Below are positions 21,180 to 32,499 of a stretch of 64,000 bases of DNA, piece by piece. The translations under genes were made by a program, and so were the position numbers. This DNA is from Candidula unifasciata (lineage: Eukaryota > Mollusca > Gastropoda > Stylommatophora > Geomitridae): positions 62,001-126,000 of the forward strand of contig CAJHNH020000233.1 of the NCBI GenBank assembly GCA_905116865.2, in the 5' to 3' direction. How positions within the stretch are numbered: the first letter of the stretch is position 1; each line of letters starts with the position of its first letter. Under the pieces are notes generated by a model. That model did not search any database. It saw nothing but the letters and a program-made list of their open reading frames with translations, and was not told the origin of the DNA.

Positions 21180-22350
21180 GATGACAACAGCAGACTTACA
21201 ATCCAGAGCTCTTCCTGCGATCCAGGGCCCCATGGTGGGGAAATAGGAATAGACCCATTACCTCCCCAACAAGCATGTCAAAAGATTCGACTGATTGGAG
21301 GGCTTCCTTCAAAGTCGGAGTACATCTGCCTGAGAGGCAAGGAACCAGCAGTCTGCATACAAAAAAGTCAGATCTGTAAAATGGATGTGCACGCAACATT
21401 CAGGTTCTGGAACAAGACCTAAAGTCCAGTAGTGGACAAACAGCCAGAACTTACCACCTAAAGTCCAGTAGTGGACAAACAGCCAGAACTTACCACCTAA
21501 AGTCCAGTAGTGGACAAACAGCCAGAACTTACCACCAGAAGTCCAGTAGTGGACAAACAGCCAGAACTTACCACCAGAAGTCCAGTAGTGGACAAACAGC
21601 CAGAACTTACCACCAGAAGTCCAGTAGTGGACAAACAGCCAGAACTTACCACCTAAAGTCCAGTAGTGGACAAACAGCCAGAACTTACCACCAGAAGTCC
21701 AGTAGTGGACAAACAGCCAGAACTTACCACCAGAAGTCCAGTAGTGGACAAACAGCCAGAACTTACCACCTAAAGTCCAGTAGTGGACAAACAGCCAGAA
21801 CTTACCACCTAAAGTCCAGTAGTGGACAAACAGCCAGAACTTACCACCAGAAGTCCAGTAGTGGACAAACAGCCAGAACTTACCACCAGAAGTCCAGTAG
21901 TGGACAAACAGCCAGAACTTACCACCAGAAGTCCAGTAGTGGACAAACAGCCAGAACTTACCACCAGAAGTCCAGTAGTGGACAAACAGCCAGAACTTAC
22001 CACCAGAAGTCCAGTAGTGGACAAACAGCCTGAACTTACCACCAGAAGTCCAGTAGTGGACAAACAGCCAGAACTTACCACCAGAAGTCCAGTAGTGGAC
22101 AAACAGCCAGAACTTACCACCAGAAGTCCAGTAGTGGACAAACAGCCAGAACTTACCACCAGAAGTCCAGTAGTGGACAAACAGCCTGAACTTACCACCT
22201 AAAGTCCAGTAGTGGAAAAACAGCCAGAACTTACCACCAGAAGTCCAGTAGTGGACAAACAGCCTGAACTTACCACCTAAAGTCCAGTAGTGGACAAACA
22301 GCCAGAACTTACCACCAGATTTGAAGCGGTGAATGCAAAATAGAAGAAAT
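21180..22350 (-). repeat. Family C copy (minus) containing an expanded 39-bp array
   Basis: The element runs from about 21205 (GGGCCCCATGGTGGGG) through TCTGCCTGAGAGGCAAGGAA to GGTTCTGGAACAAGACC. The next family-C segment (CCAGTAGTGGACAAACAGCC then AGAACTTACC) is then repeated about 23 times with a 39-bp period (21421-22318). It ends with the remaining family-C piece TTTGAAGCGGTGAATGC. The array is therefore an internal expansion of one element. The 39-bp unit keeps frames open on both strands (126-129 codons), which are by-products. Confidence 0.92.
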
Positions 22351-22581
22351 TCCAGAGCTCTAGCTAGTTGTGAAAGTCTTCTCTCAACATGGGTGGGTTT
22401 TGCTAGTCACACTCGCCGTTGCCATGGGCTGTGACTCTTATGCTTCCTCCAGATGGACAGCTACCAATTAAAAAGCAACTTACTAATTGGGATTGCATCT
22501 GGACTGCTGATTCGTTAGGCAAACACATTAACGACTATGCCATCAAATCTTTTTATACTGACATTGTTTCTTCTTTTACAG

Positions 22582-23280
22582 GGCAACATAGGTCAGGTTG
22601 ATCTGTCTGTGGTTTTGTCCGGAGTGAGGCATCTAATGCCGGCCCCTTCAGCTCCTGCTGGGCCAGAACCCAGTGACGAAGCAGCAAAACCTGTGACATT
22701 CACACTGGGCTCTGATGGTGATGATGGTCACATAGAAGAGCTTGCGGGCAGAAGCCAGGTATCATCTTCTCCTCCTGTAGTATCTTCTGCTGAGTCTTTA
22801 ACAGTGCTGCCAGGATCATCAGGTGACCAGTATGATATCCCAGGATCCATCAGTCCTGAGAGTGGTAAAGCTCTAGCTGTTTCAGGTATGTCTAACCAAG
22901 AGGTTGAAGTTGAAGGGTCAGGACCTCTGGTCTCTGATGTTGCAGTTTTACCACCGTTTGCCTCCGATGAAGTTGAAGAATCCGGACTAGGTGATGGAAG
23001 AACTGAAGCTTTACAGTTATATCCAGAGTTGGCAGAGAAAACTGCGGACAGCAAGGACAGTGAAGATACTCCAGCAGTACCACACACAGATCAGCATCCA
23101 GGTGAACAACCATTGGCGGTTTCTGGTCCCCCTGACATGATTGCCCCAGCTGTAGTCTCAGGAGGCTGGGATACCCAGGAGTTTGACCTGGATAATTTAG
23201 ATGATGTGAATATAGAAGATTCAGGTGCCCTAGTTGATCTGGATCTGCTGCCGACTCCTGAAGAAAATGCCCAAAATTGA
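22582..23280 (+). CDS. COG8: COG8 terminal exon with long acidic C-terminal tail
   Basis: The acceptor TTTTACAG ends at 22581. The reading continues in phase 0 with GNIGQVDLSVVLSGVRHLMP, aligning with the conserved GNLGHVNI block of human COG8, and runs to a TGA at 23278-23280. The remaining ~210 residues are rich in Ser, Pro, Glu, Asp and Val and look disordered. The final part is strongly acidic, with EFDLDNLDDVNIEDSGALVD near the C-terminus. This tail is clearly longer than the roughly 100-residue human tail and I recognise no domain in it. The upstream ATG at 22537 lies in the intron and is not the start. Together the five exons encode 444 residues of COG8. Confidence 0.93.
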   Translation, partial: GNIGQVDLSVVLSGVRHLMPAPSAPAGPEPSDEAAKPVTFTLGSDGDDGHIEELAGRSQVSSSPPVVSSAESLTVLPGSSGDQYDIPGSISPESGKALAVSGMSNQEVEVEGSGPLVSDVAVLPPFASDEVEESGLGDGRTEALQLYPELAEKTADSKDSEDTPAVPHTDQHPGEQPLAVSGPPDMIAPAVVSGGWDTQEFDLDNLDDVNIEDSGALVDLDLLPTPEENAQN

Positions 23281-23339
23281 AGCAAGTATGCTGCCAAGTA
23301 TTTTTTTTTTATAGAACTGAGCTATCGTAATGAGCGTTC

Positions 23340-23345
23340 ATTAAA
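23340..23345 (+). promoter_or_regulatory. Possible COG8 poly(A) signal (ATTAAA)
   Basis: ATTAAA lies 60 bases after the COG8 stop codon. It is the common variant of the animal polyadenylation hexamer. Nothing else in the next few hundred bases stands out more clearly, and transcript ends cannot be seen from DNA alone. Confidence 0.4.
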
Positions 23346-23589
23346 AGCTACAGTTGTGGTAACATGGTATTAGGTTTTACATACTATCCTAACACTGATG
23401 TTTGATATTTAGGCCCTGCTCTGTCCCATTGTAAAAATTTGTATGAAATACAACTCTTGGCCTGTTTTCCAGGGCCTCATTTAGGGGTGGGGGAGAATCC
23501 ACTGCTCGACTAATTAGTAGTTCTGAAATCGTGTTGGGTTGAAAAGTGCAAATATCATAGCCTAGCTACCATACTTTTTTTTTCAGGGG

Positions 23590-23608
23590 TCTGGGGGGGG
23601 GGGGGGGG
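23590..23608. repeat. Poly-G tract
   Basis: About 16 consecutive G after TCAGGGGTCT, about 310 bases past the COG8 stop. Confidence 0.9.
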
Positions 23609-23734
23609 CATTACTTTACCATTTTAAACCGTGAAGGGGAAAGATAGTGTTGTCACTAAGAGTAATATTAGTTTTTAATGCAACATGAAAAGACAAAGAA
23701 GTATAGAAATTGAAAATAAAATATTATTTTTTTT

Positions 23735-24425
<691 letters not shown>

Positions 24426-24692
24426 TACCGATTGTTACTCTGGGAGAAAGTTTTGGTTGTTCATCCACATCTGGACTTCAGTCTTGTTCCACAGTCTGAG
24501 TGTTGCATGCACATCCATTTTCCATATCTGACTTATTTGTATGCAGATTGTTGGTTTCTTGCCTCTCAGATGCACTTCAACTTTGAAGGAAGCCCTCAGT
24601 TAATTGACGCTTAGGACATGCTCGTTGGGGAGACAGTGGGTCTTTTCTTATTTTCCCCACAATGGGGCCCCGGAACGCACACGGGGAAATCC
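24426..24692 (+). repeat. SINE-like family C copy
   Basis: TTTTGGTTGTTCATCCACAT, TGAGTGTTGCATGCACATCC, CTTGCCTCTCAGATGCACTT and CCCACAATGGGGCCCCGGAA appear in family order. Despite multiple copies no tRNA-like promoter is visible, so the class is unresolved. Confidence 0.85.
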
Positions 24693-24845
24693 AGAATACA
24701 GTATCACTAAACTTTATGTAAACTTTAATTTAGAGGGTTTTTCATGTTGCTTGTTTGGTTCTGATTGCTTTGATCTGTAGATAACATAACATTTGGCTGT
24801 GTCCATATTGCAATACATTTATATTTAGTTGTAATTCAAGTGTTT

Positions 24846-24855
24846 GGCTCTCTCA

Positions 24856-24892
<37 letters not shown>

Positions 24893-24912
24893 TCTTTCTG
24901 TGTGTGTGTGTA
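24846..24912. repeat. (CT)n / (TG)n microsatellite
   Basis: A compound dinucleotide tract. Confidence 0.9.
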
Positions 24913-24984
24913 TATGCATGCCTGTGTGCGCGCCTGACTGTCTGTTCTGTCTGTCCACTCATCCTGGCACTTCTCTCTTTATCA

Positions 24985-25205
24985 AGAAGCTATGGCCCAT
25001 GAAGCTGCTAAAACTGCAGTAGCAATTTAGAAAAGACACTGAAGCAAATCTCTAGAGAGATGCAGCCTCAATTCTCTGTCCACACTGCTCAAGAACTTTC
25101 AGTGCTAAAACTGGCCTTATCAGCCATCTGCGCACTCAAATAACCTAATCCAGTCACCATTGAGTGAAAGGACTGGTCATCATCACCTGTGATGGACGGA
25201 CAACA
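24985..25205 (+). pseudogene. LINE 3'-end relic with degenerate zinc-finger-like motif
   Basis: The sequence near 25075-25140 reads CPHCSRTFSAKTGLISHLRT, matching the C..C.R.F....GL..H.R.H motif found at the C-terminus of many animal non-LTR retrotransposon proteins. Upstream codons (WPMKLLK, FRKDTEA) fit the region before it. Frameshifts and stops are present. Confidence 0.65.
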
Positions 25206-26289
25206 TGAACATTTAGCCACTAATGCTATCGCTGTGGCTAAAGTGATACAATTCAAACAAATTGCCACTTGCAAACTATCCATGGAACTAAACCAATACT
25301 CAATAACTCAAGTACTATATAATCTGTTATTGCATGCTTACAAACAAAAATGTACATGTTGTTAGGAGATAAGTTGCAGGTGAATTCACAACAGAGAAGG
25401 GAAGGAGCAGGACGTGTCAGTCTGAGCTGCGGGGATTTCAGAAAGAAGACTGCCTTTGGATGCCACTGAAAGTAAACAGCCTGTTGTGCAGGGATGCCAG
25501 TCGTTGTGTCTGCCTTGTGCAGGAAGGAGCCATAGCCCACTGCAGGAGATCACGGATTGTGGAGAGGCATGATCACCCACACCAGTGGGCGAGGCACCTG
25601 ATGATGATGATGACTGGTTTCAGTTCTTATTTCTTCTTTTATTTTAATTGTTTATTTTGTTACTTCATCTAATCTTTTGATGCGGGGTTATTCAACTAAG
25701 TTTATTCAAGGGCCATAGTTATGAAAATGGTAATCGTAACAGACCAGAGCCCCAGCATAGAAAGATTATTAACACAATACAGCTGATTTGGCCCAGGGCT
25801 GCCAGTTAAAAAGTCCTGTTCTAATACATCTCATCTATGTTGCTAGGATTTTAAGGCTGATTAGTAGTAAAGGTTCGTGTTTAACACTGACATGCAAGTT
25901 TATAGAGACAATCCACCTGATGGTCTGATCTGAGCATACGAAACCGACGCAGAGAAAAAGATGTTGGTTCACAGTTGCGAACTGCCGGTTAAGAAAATGG
26001 CCAGAGAACTGTTGGTGCAGTATGCAATCAAGTGCGTGTGCAACTGCTGATCAGTTGAAACAGCTGCTTCCATAGGTTGTTTATGTTGGTACTTCTGACG
26101 GCTACCTTATGCATTTAATTCGTGTGTATGCTGTTGGCTCTGTTGAGACTGCTGTTTGTGTAAATTCTTCTTTATAAGGAATAGTAGTGGACATTCTGTG
26201 TGTGATATTCGTTGGCACATGAATGGAGCAAATATGGGATGACACTTTTGTTATGAAGTCAAAACTGTCATTACCTAATTACTGGTTCT
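25206..26289. other. Unassigned intergenic DNA
   Basis: A short GAT run near 25603-25612 may be a LINE tail. No gene recognised. Confidence 0.5.
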
Positions 26290-26512
26290 TTGAATGTTGA
26301 ATTAAGAATCAACATCATAGCGCTCGGGACACTCCCATAAGCACTCTGTCCCGATCTCAAGCAGCAAGCGAAAAGTTTCAGTTCCGATGGTGCCAGTAAC
26401 TGTCTGGCTGAACATCCGTCTTACATTTTCTTGAGTGTTGAGCGTCGGCCAGATCCTCTAGTAACTCCTTGTAGTGCCATTCTCCTCAGACCCTGATGAT
26501 CCGTCTGTGCCT
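26290..26512 (+). repeat. Dispersed repeat family D
   Basis: TTAAGAATCAACATCATAGC, CTCTGTCCCGATCTCAAGCA, CGGCCAGATCCTCTAGTAAC. A diverged plus copy. Confidence 0.75.
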
Positions 26513-26579
26513 TTGCACTGTTCACGCGCCCCCTAAGTAACCTCACATCTAGCTTGTCATACCTCAGTTTACCACCAAG

Positions 26580-26875
26580 GGAGCCGTGTTAGCACAGTCA
26601 ATAGGAGTCTCGCTTTCAAATCCAGCTGCGAAATGCCAATGTTCGAAACCGGAGAGTTCCCGGGGTTCACCCAGCCTTTAGGTAATGAGTACCAGAGTTA
26701 CCACTCTAGGGTAAATTTAGGAATGTTGCTGTAGCTACGGAGTTGCGAGCGGACCATGACACATGCGGACAGTTTTGTTATCAAATGTCCGTACTGGTGG
26801 CAGAGCACTTATGGTTTATAACCGTGTGCATTGACGCTGGTTCACATCTCCCGCTCTTACCTTCACCTTTTAGTT
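26580..26875 (+). mobile_element. tRNA-derived SINE family E
   Basis: An A-box-like GTTAGCACAGTCAATAGGAG and B-box-like GTTCGAAACC lead into a body shared with 42410-42710 (CCCAGCCTTTAGGTAATGAG, GTCCGTACTGGTGGCAGAGC, ACTTATGGTTTATAACCGTG). Confidence 0.85.
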
Positions 26876-27352
26876 TACCACCAAGTGAACTAGTTTTTTG
26901 AATGCACCAAGCCAAATTCAGTCCTACTGTTTTCTGAAAACTACAATTAGAAAAACTTCGCACACTCCAACAGATTTGAGGACGTTGTTAAAACACCTGA
27001 AAAGATTTTACTATGTGCATAAAAAATTATTTGGCATACGTGAATACTTGTAGATTATCTTGTAACTGTTCTCCGTTATCAGCTGTCATAATGATGTAGA
27101 TTGGTAATCTGATAATAAACTGCACTGATTGGGGGCATATGTCAGATAATGAGTGGTTATCAGGTGGCTTTTTTCGTCACTTTGTCACTGCTTGAAACTC
27201 AAGTTATCACGATTGTCAAACAAATCGTTGATTTTATCGCCACCATGACATGGTTATCATCATCATCATCCTCATCATTACTGAATTTAGCTGCTTTTGT
27301 GATACTGAATATTATTTTGTATTTTCACTTGATTTTTTTTTTAAAGTTGGCT
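26876..27352. other. Unassigned DNA flanking a LINE insertion
   Basis: No gene. The frame opening at 27149 is host sequence that happens to read into the LINE. Confidence 0.5.
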
Positions 27353-28983
27353 ATCCCTCTCTCTTTTAATGCCAAGTTAGGGTCTGACAACAAAGGTGTT
27401 CAAAAATATATGGGAGTACACAGCCCAGGAGATATGAATCAAAACGGAGAGAGGCTAATTGAACTCTGTGAAATAGCAAATCTAACAGCAGCAAGCTCCT
27501 TATTTCCGCATAAAGACATACATAAAACAACCTGGATTTCGCCAGATAACATAACAAAAAACCAGATAGATCATTTTTGCATCAGCGCCAAATTCAGTAC
27601 ATCAGTGCAAGACGTTAGAGCCTACAGGGGAGCTGATATTGGCAGTGATCATAATCTTTGTATTGCCAAACTAAAAATTAAACTCAAGTCTCTACTTAAA
27701 CCACCCAGAAATAAGAAAATAAACTTACAAGCCCTTTTGTCAAAAGATCATCAAAGCGCATTTAATACAGAGATACTCACCACATATGTAACCAAAACTA
27801 ATAATGCGGATACTACAAATAACATAGACAAAAATTGGGACTTTTTCAAGAACACACTGACGAACGCTGCAGTAAACACAGTTGGTTATGTACAAAAGCA
27901 GAAGAAGAAGTGGCTAAGCGACACTTGGTCAAAAATCCAAGAAAGGAAACAAGCAAAATTAACACTTTTATCCAAAAAAGACACATCTTCATACGAAAAA
28001 TACAGCACGCTAGACAAAGAAGTGAAATCAAATGCAAGGAAAGACAAACAGAACTTCATACACGACCTCGCCTCTGATGCTGAAACAGCTGCCAAGATTG
28101 GAAACAACAAAGCCTTATTCCATATTATGAAACAACTGTGTAATCACTCACCTACACTAAATACACCCATTAAAGACAAGCAGGGTAAACTACTGCTTTC
28201 CGACGACCAACAAACAAAGCGATGGGCAGAACATTTCAAAGAAATATTAAATAGGCCAAATCCTGACATCATTCCCAATCTAGAAGAAGAAATTATTACA
28301 CCGACACTAGTTGCCTCCAGCGAGTCATTCACAATAGAGGAGATTAAAACAGCTATTAAAAAATTAAGAATAAACAAAGCTACCGGAGAGGACAACATCT
28401 CAGGGGAAATGCTCAAAGCAGCGGATGAAAACAAGTGCCTTCAATAAACTGTCTAACATCTGGAAATCAAAGACACTTAGCAAACACACAAAACTCAAGA
28501 TCTTCAATTCTTGTGTGATTCCTGTACTAACCTATGGATGCGAGAGCTGGAAATCAACGAAAACTCTAGACACAAAATTAGACAGTTTTGAAAATAAATG
28601 CCTTAGAAGAATACTTAATTTCAAATGGTCAGATTTCCGAACAAATACACAAATAAGGCAAGAATCCAGGCAAGAGTATGTGTCTAATTTTATACGAAAA
28701 CGCCGCTGGAACTATGTCGACCACGCCCTTAGAATGGATAAATCAAGACTTCCTTACCAATCCCTCATTTGGACACCACAGGGGAAAAGATCTCGTGGAA
28801 GACCAAGGGAAACCCTACGTAGAACTATCATCAGGGAAGGCTCGCTCATGGGCCACTCAAACATCCAAGACCTACAACGGATTGCAACGAACCGTCATGC
28901 ATGGAGAGTCATGACCTCTGCCCTATGTGCCGCACTCGACACAAGAGGAAAGACTAACTAACTAACTAACTAATCCCTCTCTC
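27353..28983 (+). mobile_element. Internally deleted, 5'-truncated RTE-type LINE with target-site duplication
   Basis: The element (27364-28972) is bounded by ATCCCTCTCTC at 27353-27363 and 28973-28983 and ends in a (TAAC)n tail typical of RTE-like elements. The first frame (to 28447) covers the endonuclease C-terminal half: FNAKLGSDN, then ENGERL-like NQNGERLIELCE, LFPHKDIHKTTWISPDN, QIDHF and GSDHNL, followed by the linker to the RT N-terminal block (AIKKLRINKATGEDNISGEM). The RT core, including the catalytic YADD/FADD box, is missing. A second frame (28425-28961) resumes with the post-RT region (VIPVLTYGCESW, CLRRILNF, GKRSRGRPRE). Both frames are intact within their segments, so the deletion may predate or be recent to insertion. 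Confidence 0.88.
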
Positions 28984-29033
28984 AGTATAGTAATTTTTTT
29001 TTTATTGACCACCCCACTTTATCCCCTTTTTAG

Positions 29034-29592
29034 AGTTAAAAACCTGTCTTTACTTAATGTAGCTACAGTCAGTTACAGTTCCAACATCACATCAAAGGGT
29101 TAACCTACAGTTGTGGTTAAAAACCCGTCTTTACTTAATGTAGCTACAGTCAATCACAGTTCCAACATCACAGAAAAGGGTTAACCTACAGTTGTGGTTA
29201 AAAACCCATCTTTACTTAACGTAGCTGCAGTCAATCACAGTTCCAACATCACAGCAAAGGGTTAACCTACAGTTGTGGTTAAAAACCCATCTTTACTTAA
29301 TGTAGCTACAGTCAATCACAGTTCCAACATCACAGCAAAGGGTTAACCTACAGTTGTGGTTAAAACCCCGTCTTTACTTAATGTAGCTACAGTCAATCAC
29401 AGTTCCAACATCACAGAAAAGGGTTAACCTACAGTTGTGGTTAAAAACCCATCTTTACTTAACGTAGCTACAGTCAATCACAGTTCCAACATCACAGCAA
29501 GGGTTAACCTGCAGTTGTGGTTAAAAACCCATCTTTACTTAACGTAGCTTCAGTCAATCACAGTTCCACCATCACAGCAAAGTTTTACCTGT
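29034..29592. repeat. 81-bp minisatellite, ~7 copies
   Basis: The unit contains GTTAAAAACCCATCTTTACT, GTAGCTACAGTCAATCACAG and GGGTTAACCTACAGTTGTGG. It starts about 50 bp downstream of the LINE target duplication. Confidence 0.95.
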
Positions 29593-30599
29593 TCCTGTGC
29601 CAGCGAAAACCACACAGAATGTCCATCACTGTACTTAGCGAAATTATAGACACAGACTGTAGCCTCCGCAAAACAAATTTCATACACAAGCTTTAATTGC
29701 ACACAGCAGTTGTCAAGTGTCAGTGTACACTGTTCAGTACAGCAAAGGATGTTCGTCGATGATGGAAGCAACAGTTACAACATATCCGTAGTTGCACACG
29801 CAATTCATCGAATAAGATAATCACCAGTTTTGCGGCAACAGGCCACTCGTCATTTTCTAAATCTGCAGTTCACAAAACAAACCTCGTTGGGACAGTTACT
29901 TTCGACCGAGGATGCTAGGAATGGGTAGCTGGTGCAACAATCAGCGGTGCAAGAGCTGATCAATGAAAATTAAAGACGAGAGATTACTTCTACTGATGAT
30001 TGGTAGACTCCTGCTGTACATGCTCCCCTGTGGAGTTTCTTCTTAAAGCCCATCATTATGTACACATTTGGGTCTGAGGTTAGAGGTGAGAAAAGTGGGT
30101 GCGATGTTATTGCATAGGTGAATGACCATTGTTTGAATACAGAGTGCCTCGCGTAAACTGCCACTGCATCCAATATGAGAATGGATGTGGAAGCAGTTAC
30201 GGCAGCTTTCTGACTGCTTTAGAGCAGCATGGTCTGACACGTTTTAATGTAAAAGACTCACAGATCACAGCATGCTTTGGGAAATTGAAACAAGCGTCCT
30301 GTGTGCGAAGTGACTTGCATCACTTGATAAAACTCAGATCAGAAGCACATCGTTGATTTTCTTTCCAGGATATTCAGGTGCGTCAGGTAATAAGCAGGCC
30401 TATAGATTAGCTGCTGTTGTCGATCCTCTGGGCGGTGAGCTACCTAATAACGAATTGACACTGTAATAGAATAGATGGAGAAGTCATACACTGAATGACT
30501 TAACTCAATGATGTGAGTAGAAGTTCTGGAATCTGGAAGATATTCAGCAATGAGGAGGAAACAGACTTCAAGTTTCAACTGGTACTGTTAGCATGTAGA
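29593..30599. other. Unassigned intergenic DNA
   Basis: Several 60-75 codon frames exist on both strands (for example 29970-30173 minus and 30129-30356 plus), overlapping each other. None has a recognisable motif. Confidence 0.45.
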
Positions 30600-30690
30600 T
30601 TCTTCTTTGGCTACTGAAGAAGGGAACGGGGCAAGTGTGGGAATGTCTCGAATGCAATTCTTGATTGGTTCAGTCGAAAATCACAAATCA
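30600..30690 (-). repeat. Family D fragment
   Basis: GGCTACTGAAGAAGGGAACG, GGAATGTCTCGAATGCAATT and CTTGATTGGTTCAG match the family-D 5' part in reverse. Confidence 0.55.
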
Positions 30691-30785
30691 CTCCAAATGA
30701 AATCTGAAGCTAGGTGCCAGGCACTCGGCTCAGTAGCTGGGCAACGGAACTATATACTTTCAGTCAATATATTTGTATTTAATAG

Positions 30786-30790
30786 AATGA

Positions 30791-30823
<33 letters not shown>

Positions 30824-30825
30824 AT
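30786..30825. repeat. (TA)n(CA)n microsatellite
   Basis: A compound dinucleotide tract immediately left of the half foldback element. Confidence 0.85.
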
Positions 30826-30834
30826 GGACAGTCG

Positions 30835-31078
30835 TTATCAGAAGCCATGGTTCACTACATCCAGGTCAATGGAAATTCCCATATTTGTGCTACTTAGAGG
30901 GGCCGGGGTGTGTTCACTTTGTTTATCGAGAAGATTTATATACAATTAAACTAGTTTCATTAATTTCCAACCCTTTTTTTAATTTAAAATTAATTATAAT
31001 TTTACAGATAAATGAGTGTGCTATATATTATTATTTTCACTATTATTATATTTTCAAATAGCACACTAGTTTATTGTG
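30835..31078 (+). mobile_element. Half copy of foldback element family G
   Basis: CATCCAGGTCAATGGAAATT, GAGGGGCCGG, GTGTGTTCAC-like and ATACAATTAAACTAGTTTCA match the left arm of 51676-52093. The copy includes the central loop (GTGTGCTATATATTATTATT to AATAGCACAC) but lacks the second arm. Confidence 0.75.
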
Positions 31079-31199
31079 TTAGTCGACGGCTTAACTTATT
31101 CAGTCCATAAGTGCTCGGATCGCCTCCTTAGTCCCGCAGCGGAAAGCCGTTGAGCACCAGTTCAGTGTTCGGTTCTTATTTTTTCTTTGGCTTCCTGCA

Positions 31200-31425
31200 T
31201 AGTGCTCTTATTTGGCCACACCCCTTCTAATATGTTCTTGCAGTCTGGTCATGCATGTAGATTCACAGTCATCACTGGGTTCTCGCAGTCTCACTTCTCG
31301 AAGAGCATTTATAATATCTGCCTGGTTTATGGCTTGTTCGCCCTTCACAGTAGCTTCGCCTGCAAGACGATCAGCTTGCTCATTTCCTAGCACTCCTTCG
31401 TGCCCTGGCACATGTGTTTATTTAT
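31200..31425 (-). pseudogene. RNase H C-terminal relic of a non-LTR retrotransposon
   Basis: The minus-strand frame reads VPGHEGVLGNEQADRLAGEA, then TVKGEQAINQADIINALREV and ESTCMTRLQEHIRRGVAK, then stop. The block has the conserved His and the catalytic Asp of the last RNase H motif (NEQAD). The N-terminal RNase H strands are absent, so this is a truncated fragment rather than a cellular RNase H gene. Confidence 0.75.
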
Positions 31426-31729
31426 TTAGTGGTCTGAAACTGGTACTAAGTATGTTGCTGAAGGCAACTCAATCGGTATGCAAGTAAAATTGCATGGTAA
31501 CTCACGTATCTGCCGCTTTTGAGGTCGAGATAGGAGACTATAACCAGCTCCTCGTGGAAATACCCAGTAGAGGTACCATGAAGTAGCTGCTGCATCGGAG
31601 GACTGAGCAGACATGGGAATGCTGAATGTGCAGAGACGTTGACTGTGATAACATAAGATAACATGCAAGTAAATTTTACCTTGCATAGTTCATAAAGCTG
31701 GCAGGGTTGTCACTGTTCTAGTAACCCCT
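31426..31729. other. Unassigned; open frames on both strands without motifs
   Basis: Minus frames of 72-86 codons overlap in two phases. No support for a gene. Confidence 0.4.
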
Positions 31730-32175
31730 CTTTTGACAAGTCCCACTTCAGAGTTAATCCTGATGAGGTTAGTGAAGTTTTCATCATCGTATGGCAGGTT
31801 CTTTGCAGAACATCGCTCCCATCACAGTCTCTCGCCAACTCTCCGGCTTGATGTTTCAAATCTTGTAGAATGTCAGTATTTCTTCTCTTCTTTGTCCATG
31901 GTATCTGAGAATCTGTCTATAGCATTTCAGCTCAGAATCCCCAATCTTTTTTTTGCCCACCATACATCTGTATGCTCAGGGAAGATTTATGCTCTCAAAA
32001 CTGTGACTTTGATCATCTCATTACACAGGTGTTTTTTGCGCAGTGTTATAAACGTTTTTCAAAATTGGGGTCAGTTGATAGTGACATTTCTGACTTGCTG
32101 GATTCTTGTTTCGTCCAGTTATAGAGCCAGTCTCAGAGACAATCCTGCCTGCAAAAACACCACTGCCCAGTAAGA
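31730..32175 (-). pseudogene. Degenerate LINE post-RT relic
   Basis: On the minus strand, with shifts, pieces such as FEKRL, MYGGQKKDWG, AEML, IPWTKKRRNTDIL and QAGELARDC follow the order of the post-RT region in other LINE copies of this window (MYG.E.W ... IPWT.K..N..IL). It is heavily frameshifted. Confidence 0.5.
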
Positions 32176-32499
32176 TAGTAGTTAATCTATGAAGACTTTA
32201 CCATGCCAGTTTTTATAAAAAGTGAATGATTCTCTTCACAGCTACGGGGTTCATAGGTGAGATAGTGCATTGGGCATATTGTTGCTATACTTATACGTTA
32301 ACACGAATTCGCTTAAGAAGAACTATCGGTTAAACTGAACACAAGTTTGATTCCAGCAGGGATGTTATATTATTGGTTCCTGCTTCGCATGAAATTAGTA
32401 CAACAGAGGTTCAGGGTATACAGATCGATAAATAGGGCACAACTTAAAACTTAGTACATGTTTATGCTTTTGACTCTCCTATCATAAAACAATACTAGG
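32176..32499. other. Unassigned
   Basis: No gene or repeat recognised. Confidence 0.5.

Noticed and set aside
21809..22202. 126-129-codon frames on both strands
   Set aside because: A by-product of the 39-bp (13-codon) array inside a family-C element.
31208..31411. A cellular RNase H gene
   Set aside because: Only the last motif block is present, without upstream domain or introns; it resembles retrotransposon RNase H tails.
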